The notes: generated from the sequence alone by a model not told the origin. A stretch of DNA of 64,000 nt from Chondromyces crocatus (GCF_001189295.1 NZ_CP012159.1:4604525-4668524); one strand, 5' to 3'; shown: positions 26,505-35,966, counted from the stretch's first letter. Made by a program: numbers and translations.

Positions 26505-27355
26505 GCGCGCCTGCGCTGGAGGCCTCGCTCACGGTGACGGTGGGCGATGATGAAGACCGCTTCTCGGTCACGGCCGAGCTGTCGCTGGATCGCGGCGTGC
26601 TCGTCCTGTTCGGTCCCTCCGGCGCGGGCAAGTCGCTGACGCTGCGCGCGCTCGGGGGGCTGCTCCGCCCCGTCGCTGGATACGTGCGGGCGACGGGGGA
26701 GGTGCTCTACGACGGCGAGCGGCGGATCTTCGTGCGGCCCGAGCGGCGTCGGATGGGCTACGTGCCGCAGCTCCCTTCGCTGTTCCCGCACCTCTCGGTG
26801 GCGCGGAACGTCGCCTTCGGTCTGCCCTTCCGCGAGCGGAGGCGGCGTGGCCCGCGGGTGACGGCGCTGATGGAGGAGGTGGGGATCGCCCACCTCGCGG
26901 GCGCACGGCCTTCGTCGCTCTCGGGGGGCGAGCGGCAGCGGGTGGCGCTGGCCAGGGCGCTCCTCGTGGAGCCGCGGCTGCTCTTGCTCGACGAGCCGTT
27001 CGCCTCGATCGATCAGGCGGGGCGAGCCGAGCTGCGGCAGGTCCTCCGCGAGACGCTCGCGCGGCACGGCACGCCGGCGGTCCTGGTGACGCACGATCCA
27101 GAGGAAGCGCTCGCGCTGGGCGACACGATGGTGCGGTTCGAGCGAGGCCGGACGGTGGCGCAAGGGTCTCCCGCAGCGCTGCTGCGCGAGGACGGGGTGG
27201 TGCTGCTGACGGGCGTGACGACGGGAACCACAACGGAAGCGGGGGAGGGGAGGGTCGCGCTCGCGCTCCGGGAAGCGCGCCTGGAAGGCCCGGCCGAGGT
27301 GCTCTCCGGGGTGAAGGAGTCGCTCCGCCTCACGCTGCGCACGCCGCGCACCTGA
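26501..27355 (+). CDS. modC: Molybdate ABC transporter ATP-binding protein
   Basis: A 284-residue ABC ATPase coupled to ModB. Walker A GPSGAGKS is at 38-45, the Q-loop in YVPQLPSLF near 87-95, the signature LSGGERQ at 140-146, Walker B LLLDEP at 161-166 and the H-loop in LVTHDPEEA. The GTG at 26501 overlaps the modB stop; a longer upstream reading would run through modB and is rejected. At 284 residues it lacks the C-terminal molybdate-binding MOP/TOBE domain of E. coli-type ModC (about 350 residues). That shorter form is common and would remove substrate-based regulation in cis. Confidence 0.92.
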   Translation: MSAPALEASLTVTVGDDEDRFSVTAELSLDRGVLVLFGPSGAGKSLTLRALGGLLRPVAGYVRATGEVLYDGERRIFVRPERRRMGYVPQLPSLFPHLSVARNVAFGLPFRERRRRGPRVTALMEEVGIAHLAGARPSSLSGGERQRVALARALLVEPRLLLLDEPFASIDQAGRAELRQVLRETLARHGTPAVLVTHDPEEALALGDTMVRFERGRTVAQGSPAALLREDGVVLLTGVTTGTTTEAGEGRVALALREARLEGPAEVLSGVKESLRLTLRTPRT

Positions 27356-27428
27356 GCCCTGTCCGCAGCGCTCGGCTCTCTCGTGCGACGCCCTTGCGCC
27401 GCCACGAGCGTGCGGGGAAGATGCTCGG

Positions 27429-28469
27429 GTGAGCGAGCCTTCCCAGAAAAAGCCAGTCATTCTGTCGGGTATGCAGCCGAGTGGTCTCATGACCATCGGC
27501 AACTACGTGGGCGCTCTGAGGAACTGGGTCGAGCTCCAGCACCAGTACGACTGCGTGTTCATGATCGTGGATCTGCACGCCTTGACGGTGAAGCAGGTCC
27601 CCGCCGAGCTGCGCAACCAGTGTCTCTCGTTCGCCGCCCAGTACATCGCCAGCGGCATCGACCCGGAGGAATCCGTCATCTTCCTCCAGTCCCACGTCTC
27701 CCAGCATGCCGAGCTCGCGTGGGTGCTGAACACGATCGCGTACATGGGCGAGCTGAGCCGCATGACGCAGTTCAAGGACAAGTCCCATCGGCACGAGGAG
27801 AACGTCAACGCGGGCCTGCTCACCTACCCGGTGCTCATGGCGGCGGACGTCCTGCTCTACCAGGCGAACCTCGTCCCCGTGGGGGCCGACCAGAAGCAGC
27901 ACCTCGAGCTGACCCGGGATCTCGCCCAGCGCTTCAACCAGCGCTACTCGGACACCTTCGTCATCCCCGAGCCCTTCATCCCCAAGGTGGGGGCGCGGAT
28001 CATGAGCCTCCAGGACCCGACGAAGAAGATGTCGAAGAGCGACGAGAACCCCGACGCTTACATCGGGCTGATGGATCCGCCGGAGGTGATCCGCCGCAAG
28101 ATCAAGCGCGCCGTCACCGACTCGGGCACGGAGATCCGGGTCGACGAGTCGCGGCCTGGCGTGAGCAACCTGCTCACCATCCACACGGCGCTGAGCGGCA
28201 AGACGTTCGCCGAGCTGGAAGAGCACTTCCAGGGCAAGGGGTACGGGCACCTGAAGGAGGAGCTGGCCGAGGTGGTCGTCTCGGCGCTCGCTCCCATCCA
28301 GGCGCGCTACAAGGAGCTGATGGGCGACAAGTCCACCCTGGAGAAGATCCTCGGGGAAGGCGCCGAGCGTGCCCGCTTCCGCGCGCGCAAGACGCTCTCC
28401 AAGGTCCACCGGAAGATCGGCCTCGTTCCGGTGCAAGCGCCGCTCGCCCCGAAAAGCTCCATCCCCTAG
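27429..28469 (+). CDS. trpS: Tryptophanyl-tRNA synthetase
   Basis: A 346-residue class I aminoacyl-tRNA synthetase that charges tRNA-Trp. The HIGH-like motif is TIGN at 22-25 in GLMTIGNYVGAL, and KMSKS is at 200-204 in TKKMSKSDEN, both intact. GSP-like MQPSG precedes the HIGH motif as in all TrpS. The start is a GTG at 27429. It is an essential housekeeping gene and follows modC by 73 bp. Confidence 0.96.
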   Translation: MSEPSQKKPVILSGMQPSGLMTIGNYVGALRNWVELQHQYDCVFMIVDLHALTVKQVPAELRNQCLSFAAQYIASGIDPEESVIFLQSHVSQHAELAWVLNTIAYMGELSRMTQFKDKSHRHEENVNAGLLTYPVLMAADVLLYQANLVPVGADQKQHLELTRDLAQRFNQRYSDTFVIPEPFIPKVGARIMSLQDPTKKMSKSDENPDAYIGLMDPPEVIRRKIKRAVTDSGTEIRVDESRPGVSNLLTIHTALSGKTFAELEEHFQGKGYGHLKEELAEVVVSALAPIQARYKELMGDKSTLEKILGEGAERARFRARKTLSKVHRKIGLVPVQAPLAPKSSIP

Positions 28470-28479
28470 GCTTCCGCGC

Positions 28480-28995
28480 ATGAAGCGCTGGCTCCCCATC
28501 GGCCTCGTCGTCCTCGGCGTGGCCTTCATCGCGTACGCACTCTTCGGGGCCTCCGACAAGGACCGCGTCCTCGCCCTCCTGCACCGGGCGGCGGACGCCG
28601 TGCGCGTCGAGGAAGGGGACACGAACCCGGTGGTGCGACTCGGCCGGGTCCGCTCCGACTTCAGCGAGATCTTCTCGAAGGACGCCTCTGCCAGCGTGCC
28701 CGAGATCAACCAGCGCCTCCAGGGACGTGACGCGCTGGTGGACGCGACGGTCAAGCTCGGGGCGGTCTACGGCTCCGCGCACGTCACCCTCGACGACATC
28801 GACCTCCAGATGGATCCTGGAGGGCTCACTGCCGAGGCCAAGGCGACCGCCACGGTCACCGGCGCGCAGCACGGGCAGTCGGTGCGCCGGGACGAGCGCA
28901 AGGTGATGTTTCGCGCGGAGAAGATCGATGGAGACTGGCGGCTCGTCTCGGTGGTCGCGGGCTCGCGGCTGGGCACCGACGACGACGAGCCGTAG
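28480..28995 (+). CDS. Membrane-anchored NTF2-like protein
   Basis: A 171-residue protein starting at an ATG ten bases after trpS. Residues 5-23 form one membrane-anchor or uncleaved signal segment (LPIGLVVLGVAFIAYALFG). The rest has the alpha plus beta layout of NTF2/SnoaL-like or calcium/calmodulin kinase association domains: RVLALLHRAADAV, then a long sheet ending EKIDGDWRLVSVVAGSRL. Likely periplasmic. Short spacing to trpS suggests read-through. Function unknown. It ends exactly at the end of the convergent methyltransferase gene. Confidence 0.75.
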   Translation: MKRWLPIGLVVLGVAFIAYALFGASDKDRVLALLHRAADAVRVEEGDTNPVVRLGRVRSDFSEIFSKDASASVPEINQRLQGRDALVDATVKLGAVYGSAHVTLDDIDLQMDPGGLTAEAKATATVTGAQHGQSVRRDERKVMFRAEKIDGDWRLVSVVAGSRLGTDDDEP

Positions 28996-31740
28996 TCAGG
29001 TCGCCTCGGGGCTCGCTGGTGAGGCGCCTCGCGCGGGTCGCGATCCTCGTTGCACCACTTCCCACCAGCTTCCCACCAGCGCGCGCGCCTCGTCATCCAG
29101 CGACAGGGCGTCGGACACGAGCCCATCGATCGCTTCCTGCTCGGCGGCCGTGATTCCCTCGTTGCGATCTCCGAGCCGTCGTCCCAGCGCCGAGAGGGCG
29201 TGCACGGCAGGGTGGTCCGCAGGCGGTGCGGGCAGCGCGCGGAGGTGGGAGATCTTCACCTGAGGCATGCCCTGCCGCGCATCCCGCTGGCGATGGTAGT
29301 GAACCCAGCGCACGGGCGTGGAGTTCAGGTACAGCAGCAGGAAGTGCGCGCCGTACTGCTCGTCCGCGAAGCCTGCCAGGATGGAGTTCCGGAAGGCCTG
29401 CCCATCCGAGAGTGCCGCCAGGGGGAAGCGCGCCGTTTGCCGGATGAGCAGGTCCACGGTGCGCCACTCCTGGGCTGGGCGGAAGCGGGTGTCGAAGGCG
29501 TCCGGATCGCAGTAGAAGCGAGGGGGCTTGAGCAAGCAGGGGGCGACGTCGCTGCCGGCCCGCAAGCCCACCGTGTGCGTCGCGTCGGGCTGGAGCACGA
29601 GCTTTCGCGTGTCGGCGGCGCTCGTCTGGAAGCCGCGCTCGCCGAAGAGCCGCGGGGACAGCCGGGGCAGCGTGTCGAGCCGTGCGAGCAGCTCGGCCGT
29701 CCTCGCGTCGAGATCGGAGCTGGCCAGGTGCCATCGCGACGATGGGGGGCGAGGGGCGGACGGTGATGCGTGACGGCGCGTGGAGAGCAAGCCCATGCTC
29801 GGCTGGAACACGCCTTCGAAGGCGCGCTCCCCGAAATCGGGGAGGGCTTCATCGGCCCTGCACAGCGCGTCGTGTGCGCGGCGGGTCGGCTCGTAGCCTG
29901 CGAGATCGGACATCGAGGTGGGCAGCACCAGCCCGAGCCGGCCTCCGGGCCTCAGCAGCGTCGCCATGCGGTGGACGAAGAGCCCCTGGAGCGTGCGGTA
30001 GCCCGAGAAGGCGGTGCTGAGTTCGGCATGGAGATCACGCAGGGGGTTGGCGATCGGCTGGGCTGCCCTGCCGGCGTAGGCCACCCAGGGGGGGTTGCCC
30101 ACGAAGGCGTCGAAGCCTCCGCGCTCGGCGAAGACATCGGCGAACTCCAGCTCCCAGTGCAGGGGGCCGTGGCGCTCGCGCAGCTTGTCGAGCCGGTGGG
30201 TGAGTTCGGGGTCGAGGTCGCCTTCCAGCAGCCGCGGGACGAGGGGAGGGAGCTTTGCCAGCACCCGTGGCCTCGCGCGCCGTTCTGCCCAGAGGAACGT
30301 CGCGAGGATGGTGTCGGCGAGGTGGCGGGTGGGGATGAGCGCCTGGTCGGCGCACGCGAGGGCGTGCTCCCGGGTCAGGGTGCCTTCACGAAGGGCACGC
30401 CGGCTGGCCGCGGCGCTCGCCGTTGCGCGCTCCAGGGCTTCGATGGCCACGGGGTCCTCCCGAGCATGACGTCGTCGCGGCGTCAGGGCGGCGATCTGGG
30501 CGCGATCGAGGCCCAGGATCGCGTCCCCCCGCTGGAGGGCGTGTGCGAGGAACGGAGGGCGCCCGTCCGGTCCCAGTGCGAAGAGGCCCAGGGAGATCCG
30601 GGCGATGTCCACGGCGAGCGGATCCTTGTCCACGCCATGGAGGGCGTGCTGCGCGACGAGGTAGTGCGCTTGGGCACGCCGCGCCTCCGCCGTTTCGAGC
30701 CCGTGCGTGACGCCTGCGTCTTCCCACGCCGTCAGCAGCGCCTCCGCCAGCTCGCGGCAGGTCTCGAGCAGGAACGCGCCTGCTCCCATGGCGGGATCAC
30801 AGATCCGCAGGGCGAGGATGGCCGCCGGGGTGCGCGCCTCGGCGAGGAGAGGCGCGAGCGCTCGCGAGACGATCGCGCGTGCCATCGTGCGCGAGGTGTA
30901 GTGCGCGCCAGCGCGCCGGCGGGCATCCCCGGCGGTGATGGAGAACCCTCCAGCGCCGTCCAGCTTCAGCTCGACCCCGAGCAGCCCCTCGTGCAGCGCC
31001 CCGAGCCGATCGACTCCGAGCGACGGATCTTCCGGGTGGACTTCGGGCGCGGCGAGGTGGGACAGCACCCGCCGCAGCACCGCATCCGGGACGGTGGGCA
31101 GCGTGGGCGCCTCGGGAAGCTCATCCTTGCTGCCGGCAGGCCGCCCTTCGAGGAACGGATGAAGGTGGGGATCGAACAGGCATCCGCCATGCGGGAGAGG
31201 CAGCGCTGCGCCCGTCGGCGTGTGGGCTCCTCCGTGAACCGCGCGTGTCAGCGCGAGCAGCGCGGACCATGCGCGCTCCGGCGTGCTGAACAGCGTCGAC
31301 AGGACCAGGCGCTCCGGGGCGACACGCTCGACGACGAGCAAGACGAGCAGCCGGAGGAGGACCGTGGTGAGGCCTCGCGTGAGGAGCGCTTCCTGTCCCG
31401 CGAGGAGCCGACCGCCAGCGTTCACATCCGCCTGCAAGAAGGCTTCGCCCAGCTCGCGGAGCGCCAGCAGGGCGTGATCGCGGAACCGCCGGGCCGGGCG
31501 AGCCTGGGACGGCCCGACCGAGGGGCTGGCCTTGATCCTCGCGACGGGCCGGGAATCGCCTCGATCCAGCTTCCCGTCGGACTGGCAGTCTTCTCCCCCC
31601 GTCACGGGGAGTGTTGGCAACACGCGCGGTAGCATCGCCGGATGCAGGCGCGTGGCGCAAGCGGGTCGCCGTGGATGGGGCCTCGCGGAAGGCCTCGCCG
31701 AGGTGGCAAGCGTGCTGGGCCGGGCGGTGTGCTCCAGCAT
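28996..31740 (-). CDS. N6-adenine DNA methyltransferase (Eco57I/TaqI type), apparently solitary
   Basis: A large class I SAM-dependent DNA methyltransferase (914 residues from the start given). Motif I DPAMGAGAFL lies near residues 315-325 and the adenine-specific motif IV NPPWVAY near 550. A C-terminal target-recognition region contains NSTPVRWVHYHRQRD and MPQVKISHLRALPAP, like the C-terminal specificity domain of TaqI/Eco57I enzymes. The N-terminal 300 residues are helical with no PD-(D/E)XK motif that I can place, so it may be a methylase rather than a fused type IIG enzyme. No restriction gene is adjacent. The start is uncertain: ATGs at 31740 and 31635 are possible and neither has a good ribosome site; an inverted repeat at 31593-31611 falls inside the first part. 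Confidence 0.8.
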   Translation of the reverse strand: MLEHTARPSTLATSARPSARPHPRRPACATRLHPAMLPRVLPTLPVTGGEDCQSDGKLDRGDSRPVARIKASPSVGPSQARPARRFRDHALLALRELGEAFLQADVNAGGRLLAGQEALLTRGLTTVLLRLLVLLVVERVAPERLVLSTLFSTPERAWSALLALTRAVHGGAHTPTGAALPLPHGGCLFDPHLHPFLEGRPAGSKDELPEAPTLPTVPDAVLRRVLSHLAAPEVHPEDPSLGVDRLGALHEGLLGVELKLDGAGGFSITAGDARRRAGAHYTSRTMARAIVSRALAPLLAEARTPAAILALRICDPAMGAGAFLLETCRELAEALLTAWEDAGVTHGLETAEARRAQAHYLVAQHALHGVDKDPLAVDIARISLGLFALGPDGRPPFLAHALQRGDAILGLDRAQIAALTPRRRHAREDPVAIEALERATASAAASRRALREGTLTREHALACADQALIPTRHLADTILATFLWAERRARPRVLAKLPPLVPRLLEGDLDPELTHRLDKLRERHGPLHWELEFADVFAERGGFDAFVGNPPWVAYAGRAAQPIANPLRDLHAELSTAFSGYRTLQGLFVHRMATLLRPGGRLGLVLPTSMSDLAGYEPTRRAHDALCRADEALPDFGERAFEGVFQPSMGLLSTRRHASPSAPRPPSSRWHLASSDLDARTAELLARLDTLPRLSPRLFGERGFQTSAADTRKLVLQPDATHTVGLRAGSDVAPCLLKPPRFYCDPDAFDTRFRPAQEWRTVDLLIRQTARFPLAALSDGQAFRNSILAGFADEQYGAHFLLLYLNSTPVRWVHYHRQRDARQGMPQVKISHLRALPAPPADHPAVHALSALGRRLGDRNEGITAAEQEAIDGLVSDALSLDDEARALVGSWWEVVQRGSRPARGASPASPEAT

Positions 31741-31863
31741 GAACGCCGGTGTTTCGCGCTTTTCCGTGGGTGAAGCTGGGTCAGGCTCGTCGGGTCGCGG
31801 GGCTCGGTCAGATCCCGGCGCGCCCGGCGATACGGGCGCACCGTCGTGTGGCGCAGGGCGCGC

Positions 31864-32829
31864 TCACGGCTTGGGGTGCGAGAGCAGGAAGTCGAACACC
31901 CCGGTGCCGAAGGCGGACGTGAACGAGGGGAGATGGCTGCCGCCCTGGATGCTCCACAGTGCAGCGTTCACCCCGGAGGCACAGCCGCCGAAGGTCTGCG
32001 TGGTCGTCTCGGCACCGCCGATGTCTGCCTCCAGATCCAGCGGCTCTCCCGACGTCGGTGATGCGTCGCAGCCCCCCAGCTCGGCCCAGTGCTCCACCGA
32101 GGCGAGCGCGCTCGGGTACGCGATCCCCGCGAAGGTGTCCCCCTCGTACTTGACGGTATCGTCGTCCGTTCCGTGGATCTGCAGCACCGAGACGGGCTCG
32201 GTGGCCGCGCACTGCGACGGCATGGACACCATCGCCCCGGCGAGGCTGACGACGGCGGCGACGAGATCGGCGTGGTCGCACGCCATGCGGTAGGACATGA
32301 AGCCGCCGTTGGAGTGGCCGACGAAGTAGATCCGCTTCGGATCCACCGCGTAGTGCGCCTGGATCTCCTCGACGAGCTCCCGGAGGTACGCGGAGTCGTC
32401 GACGGTGCTGCCGTGGAAGTTGCAGCAGGCGTCCGTCGCGTTCCAGAAGCGGCTGCCGTCTGGATCGGTCGTCCCGTCGGGGTGCGCGTACAGGAACCCG
32501 TGCGCCTCGGCGAGTGGCCGAAACTGGAAGTACAGCTCCTGGAGCCCTCCCGATGCCGTGAACCCGTGCAGGAGGATCACGAGGGGCGCGGGCGTGTCCT
32601 CCTGGTATCCCGAGGGCACGAAGACATCGACGGGCCGGTCACCGCCGAACACGTGCGACGTCCCGCCAGCGCCGCCAGCGCCGCCCGCGCCACCCCCTCC
32701 CGCACCACCTTCCCCTGCGGGGCCACCCCCTGCCGAGCTGGTGGCATCGTCGTCGGAGGAGCATCCCGAGCTGAGAGCCGCCGCACCCGTGAGTGCGACC
32801 GCGAGCAACGTGGCGGGGAACATGCGCAT
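31864..32829 (-). CDS. PHB depolymerase / LpqC-type esterase lipoprotein
   Basis: A 321-residue lipoprotein of the polyhydroxybutyrate-depolymerase/feruloyl-esterase-like alpha/beta hydrolase family. Start at ATG 32829 gives a signal with lipobox Cys23 (LSSGC) followed by a Gly/Ala linker. The hydrolase core has ILLHGF, NATDACCNFHGSTVDDSAYL (family-typical), the nucleophile elbow GHSNGG with Ser173, a candidate acid in IHGTDDDTV, and a C-terminal GGSHLPSF with the catalytic His. All three catalytic positions are present. Extracellular ester hydrolysis (polyesters or hydroxycinnamate esters) is the likely role. Confidence 0.88.
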   Translation of the reverse strand: MRMFPATLLAVALTGAAALSSGCSSDDDATSSAGGGPAGEGGAGGGGAGGAGGAGGTSHVFGGDRPVDVFVPSGYQEDTPAPLVILLHGFTASGGLQELYFQFRPLAEAHGFLYAHPDGTTDPDGSRFWNATDACCNFHGSTVDDSAYLRELVEEIQAHYAVDPKRIYFVGHSNGGFMSYRMACDHADLVAAVVSLAGAMVSMPSQCAATEPVSVLQIHGTDDDTVKYEGDTFAGIAYPSALASVEHWAELGGCDASPTSGEPLDLEADIGGAETTTQTFGGCASGVNAALWSIQGGSHLPSFTSAFGTGVFDFLLSHPKP

Positions 32830-32908
32830 GGCCTGGCCATACCTGCGCACCCGGGGTCCGGCAAGCCGCCCGTGAGCCGACCGGAGTGAGCCTCTTTCGC
32901 GCGATGTC

Positions 32909-34885
32909 TCAGCCCCGCGGTGGGCGCATGCGGTTCCGGAACCACGAGCGGTAACGTTGCATCTTGACCCGCTGAGACCACGGCGCGCGGCGCACGCAGG
33001 GGCCCGCCTCGTCGCTGCCCTCGGGAGCCCCCCAGCGCACCTCGACGCAGTCGTTGGGGTTGTAGGCCATCTCCAGCGCCTCGGCGCGTGCCACCACGTC
33101 ACCGAGGGTCAGCGCGTACTCGGTGCCGTTGCTCCGGGTATAGGTGACGGTGCGCGCCCCGAGTTCCTCCGAGAGGACCCGCTCCAGCTCGGTGCGCACC
33201 TCGGCCGGGGTCCGGCCCGCGGGCATCGCGTACCGAGCAGGGAGCCGCTCCACGCGCGCCGGCAGGCCACGCACCACGTCGATGGCGATCAAGAGGCGGA
33301 GATCCCGCGACGGCGTCGAGAAGTCCTCCCACGGGCCCATCGTCTCGAAGATCTCCGCGCCCTTGGGCATGTCCACCGAGGGGTTGCCCTGCGCCACGTA
33401 GTCCTGCCCGTTCTTCACGGACAGCACGCGGCCGCGGACCTGCTCGTCCAGGGCCTGGATCGTCTCCATCAGGGCGCGGCGTGGGTCCAGCGGCGCCGGG
33501 GAGAGCACCGCGTCGACCTTGTCGTAAAAGCCCTCCACCCCGCGGAGATGCTGGTCACGCGAGTAGTCGCCGTAGACCTCGTGGCGCGCGATCTCTTCGT
33601 TCGTGAGGGGTCGGAGCCGGCCTCGCTCCCGCATCAAGGGGCGAAACCGCTTGAAGCCGGCGCCTCCGAGCGAGGGCTCGACCGCGAAGAGGAAGTTCCC
33701 GCGCCAGAAGCGCCGCCGCGCGACCGTGCCGTCGGGCTGGCCGTCGACCGCCAGCAGGACGCCGCCCGCGTCGTCGGTCTGCGGCACGCGCTTCGTCACC
33801 ATCAGCACGTGCCCGTAGGGATCGGCGTACACCGTCCCGGGCCGCAAGCTCTGGGCGGTGAGTGCGACCGAGTAGTAGTCGCCTTCCTCGGACTCCGAGG
33901 GCACACGGCTGCTCCCCGAGTGCACAGTGTCTGCCACGGTGACGCGGAGGAAGTGGTTGAACGCCTGGACCAGGCTCCGGGCCTTTCCGGAGAAGCGCTC
34001 GTCGCTGGAGCGGAACCGCCTGCAGCTCGGCGGTGCGCCGTACCCGCCGCGGGTGCACGCCGAGAAGCCGAAGGCCAGGCCACGCTTGAAGGCGAAGTAC
34101 GCCCGCAGGAAGTAGGGCAGATCGGCGCAGTCCGGCTTGAGGGAGAGGCCGCGCGGAGGCGGGTCGTCCTCGCCCTGGCCGAGATGGTTGTGGAGGAGGT
34201 TGCGCCTGTCGTCCCGCAGCACCTCCTGGAGCGCACGCCAGGAAGGTTGCTCGGTGAGGGGGGCGTCGAAGAGCCGCTCGATCCAGGCGGAGTAGAGGTC
34301 CTCGTCGGCGCTCGTCCAGGCCCGCGCGCTTTGCCACGTGGTCCCGCCGGCGGCGCCGTCGGTCGTGCGAAACGCGGCGGGACCGACGGCCGAGGCGACG
34401 CGGATGTCCTGACACGCCAGGATCTCGCGCCCGCGGCCGAGCACGACCCGGTAGGTGCCCGCTCTGGCCGCGGCGATGTCGGCAGAACGCCACCAGGGCG
34501 GGCCGCCCCCTTGGGCGACCTCGAACGGGGCCGTGGCGCTCTCGGGCGACCGGATGTCCAGCGCACCCGCCGCCTCGGGGATCGGCTGCGACGAGACCAC
34601 CACGATCCGGAGCGGTTCCCCCTCGCGTGGCGCAGCGGGAGAGACGAACAGCGTGACGTCGGCGCTCGTCTCGCAAGCGGCTCCCGTCGGAACGTCGGGT
34701 CTCGCGAGCGCGGTGGTCGCCGCAGCCGTCGCCCCGGCCCGCGCCGCGGTCGCGACGGCCGCCATGACCCGAGCCGGCGGCCCTGGTGGGTTCCGGCCCC
34801 ACGCGCCCGCGAGGAGCGCATCGACCGACGGACCCACGTCGGAGCAGCCCGAGAGGAGCAGGGCGAGCAGCGCCCATCGCGACAT
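32909..34885 (-). CDS. Large lipoprotein with a possible Cys/His (papain-like) peptidase core
   Basis: A 658-residue lipoprotein starting at ATG 34885, with the short signal MSRWALLALLLSGC. Two blocks stand out: LKPDCADLPYFLRAYFAF (Cys near residue 253) and YADPYGHVLMVTKR (His near residue 358). A Cys at the head of a helix followed about 100 residues later by a His at a strand start is the arrangement of NlpC/P60 and related papain-like cysteine peptidases, so it may cleave peptide or amide bonds at the cell surface. I do not recognise the family. The region from about 90 to 190 is beta-rich and could be a Big/CARDB-like domain. It lies divergent from the cupredoxin gene. Confidence 0.7.
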   Translation of the reverse strand: MSRWALLALLLSGCSDVGPSVDALLAGAWGRNPPGPPARVMAAVATAARAGATAAATTALARPDVPTGAACETSADVTLFVSPAAPREGEPLRIVVVSSQPIPEAAGALDIRSPESATAPFEVAQGGGPPWWRSADIAAARAGTYRVVLGRGREILACQDIRVASAVGPAAFRTTDGAAGGTTWQSARAWTSADEDLYSAWIERLFDAPLTEQPSWRALQEVLRDDRRNLLHNHLGQGEDDPPPRGLSLKPDCADLPYFLRAYFAFKRGLAFGFSACTRGGYGAPPSCRRFRSSDERFSGKARSLVQAFNHFLRVTVADTVHSGSSRVPSESEEGDYYSVALTAQSLRPGTVYADPYGHVLMVTKRVPQTDDAGGVLLAVDGQPDGTVARRRFWRGNFLFAVEPSLGGAGFKRFRPLMRERGRLRPLTNEEIARHEVYGDYSRDQHLRGVEGFYDKVDAVLSPAPLDPRRALMETIQALDEQVRGRVLSVKNGQDYVAQGNPSVDMPKGAEIFETMGPWEDFSTPSRDLRLLIAIDVVRGLPARVERLPARYAMPAGRTPAEVRTELERVLSEELGARTVTYTRSNGTEYALTLGDVVARAEALEMAYNPNDCVEVRWGAPEGSDEAGPCVRRAPWSQRVKMQRYRSWFRNRMRPPRG

Positions 34886-35027
34886 GCGGACCCTTCTAAC
34901 GCGCCCCGTCCTCCAAGCAAACTCCCGGGATGAGGCCTGGGCGCGAGGTGCGCTCGCCCCCATCCACTCGCGCCCCACCAGGGAGGCGGGCTTGACGCCC
35001 CAGGCTGCCATCGGGAAGACTCCCGTC

Positions 35028-35453
35028 ATGCGCCCGCTCCTCCCCTCTGCTGCAGGCTTCCCGCTGCTTCTTGCGATCGTCGGTTGCAACCAGCCCTCCG
35101 CCGCAGACAACGCGGCTCCAGCGGACAAAGCTTCCACGGCCGCGCCCGAGGCCGCGAAGCCGGCGGCGGACGGAGCCATCCCGGCGGATGCCAAGCGCAT
35201 CGAGATCGCGGTCGTGGACGAAGGGTTCTCGCCGTCGACCCTGGACCTGAAGAAGGGGGAGACCGTGGTGCTGCGCTTCAACCGGACCACGAAGAGCGGG
35301 TGCCTGAACGCGATCGAGATCCCCGACCTCGGCGTGAAGAAGGAGCTGCCCTTGAACACGCCGGTCGAGGTGGCGATCACCCCTCAGAAAGAGGGCAAGA
35401 TGACGCTCCAGTGCTGGATGGCCATGGTGAAGGCCACGATCAACGTCACCTGA
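35028..35453 (+). CDS. Cupredoxin-domain lipoprotein
   Basis: A 141-residue lipoprotein. The signal ends in LLLAIVGC, followed by an Ala/Pro linker. The core has EIAVVDEGFSPSTLDLKKGETVVLRFNRTTKSGC and ends MTLQCWMAMVKATINV, matching the strand order of single-domain cupredoxins. Candidate copper ligands are the Cys of SGC, the Cys of LQC and the Met pair of CWMAM; the usual N-terminal His ligand is not obvious. It probably binds copper in the periplasm for transport or electron transfer. The ATG at 35028 is chosen because upstream frame lacks signal character. Confidence 0.8.
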   Translation: MRPLLPSAAGFPLLLAIVGCNQPSAADNAAPADKASTAAPEAAKPAADGAIPADAKRIEIAVVDEGFSPSTLDLKKGETVVLRFNRTTKSGCLNAIEIPDLGVKKELPLNTPVEVAITPQKEGKMTLQCWMAMVKATINVT

Positions 35454-35528
35454 CCCCTCGCTGACGGACGCTTGTGACGCGAGGCGAGTGGACCTCGGTC
35501 CCCTCGCTGGACGCTCAGCTCACTCGGC

Positions 35529-35966
35529 TCAGAGGACGACCCAGAGATCGGCAGGCTGGCGCAGCTCGGCCGCGATGCGTGACGACTCGTGCTCGTGCGT
35601 CGGCGAGGCCTCCGTCACGTGCGCAGGATCCGCGCTCGCCGCCGCACACCGATCCACCGTGACGCGGAGCACCTCGCGGACGTCCGCAGGGGTGAGCGGT
35701 CGCTCGGCGTGCCGGTACCCGAACGAGAGCGCGCGCTCGACACAGGCCACACAAGGCGTCGTCGCCGCGCGGAGCCGGAACAGCAGCGTCCCGTCCGGCC
35801 AGCCCAGCGTCCGCGCCTCCACCGTGATCACCACGCTCTCCCCATCGCGCAGCACCACGGTCCCCGTGGGCTCCTCCTGGCCACAGCGCCGCCGCACCAG
35901 GAACCAGTACCGATCCACCAGTCGCTCCGCTTGCGTCGGAATTTCACGGTCGTCTTTGCGATCCAT
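35529..35966 (-). CDS. Unrecognised small protein with a CxxC motif
   Basis: A 145-residue protein that I cannot assign. It begins MDRKDDREIPTQAERL and contains a CVAC pair near residue 75, which may bind metal or form a disulfide, and a regular beta-then-alpha pattern (VVLRDGESVVITVEARTLGW, REVLRVTVDRCAAA). No signal peptide or membrane segment, so probably cytoplasmic. It stands between the convergent cupredoxin gene and the glycosidase-like gene transcribed in the same direction 161 bp away. Confidence 0.6.
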   Translation of the reverse strand: MDRKDDREIPTQAERLVDRYWFLVRRRCGQEEPTGTVVLRDGESVVITVEARTLGWPDGTLLFRLRAATTPCVACVERALSFGYRHAERPLTPADVREVLRVTVDRCAAASADPAHVTEASPTHEHESSRIAAELRQPADLWVVL

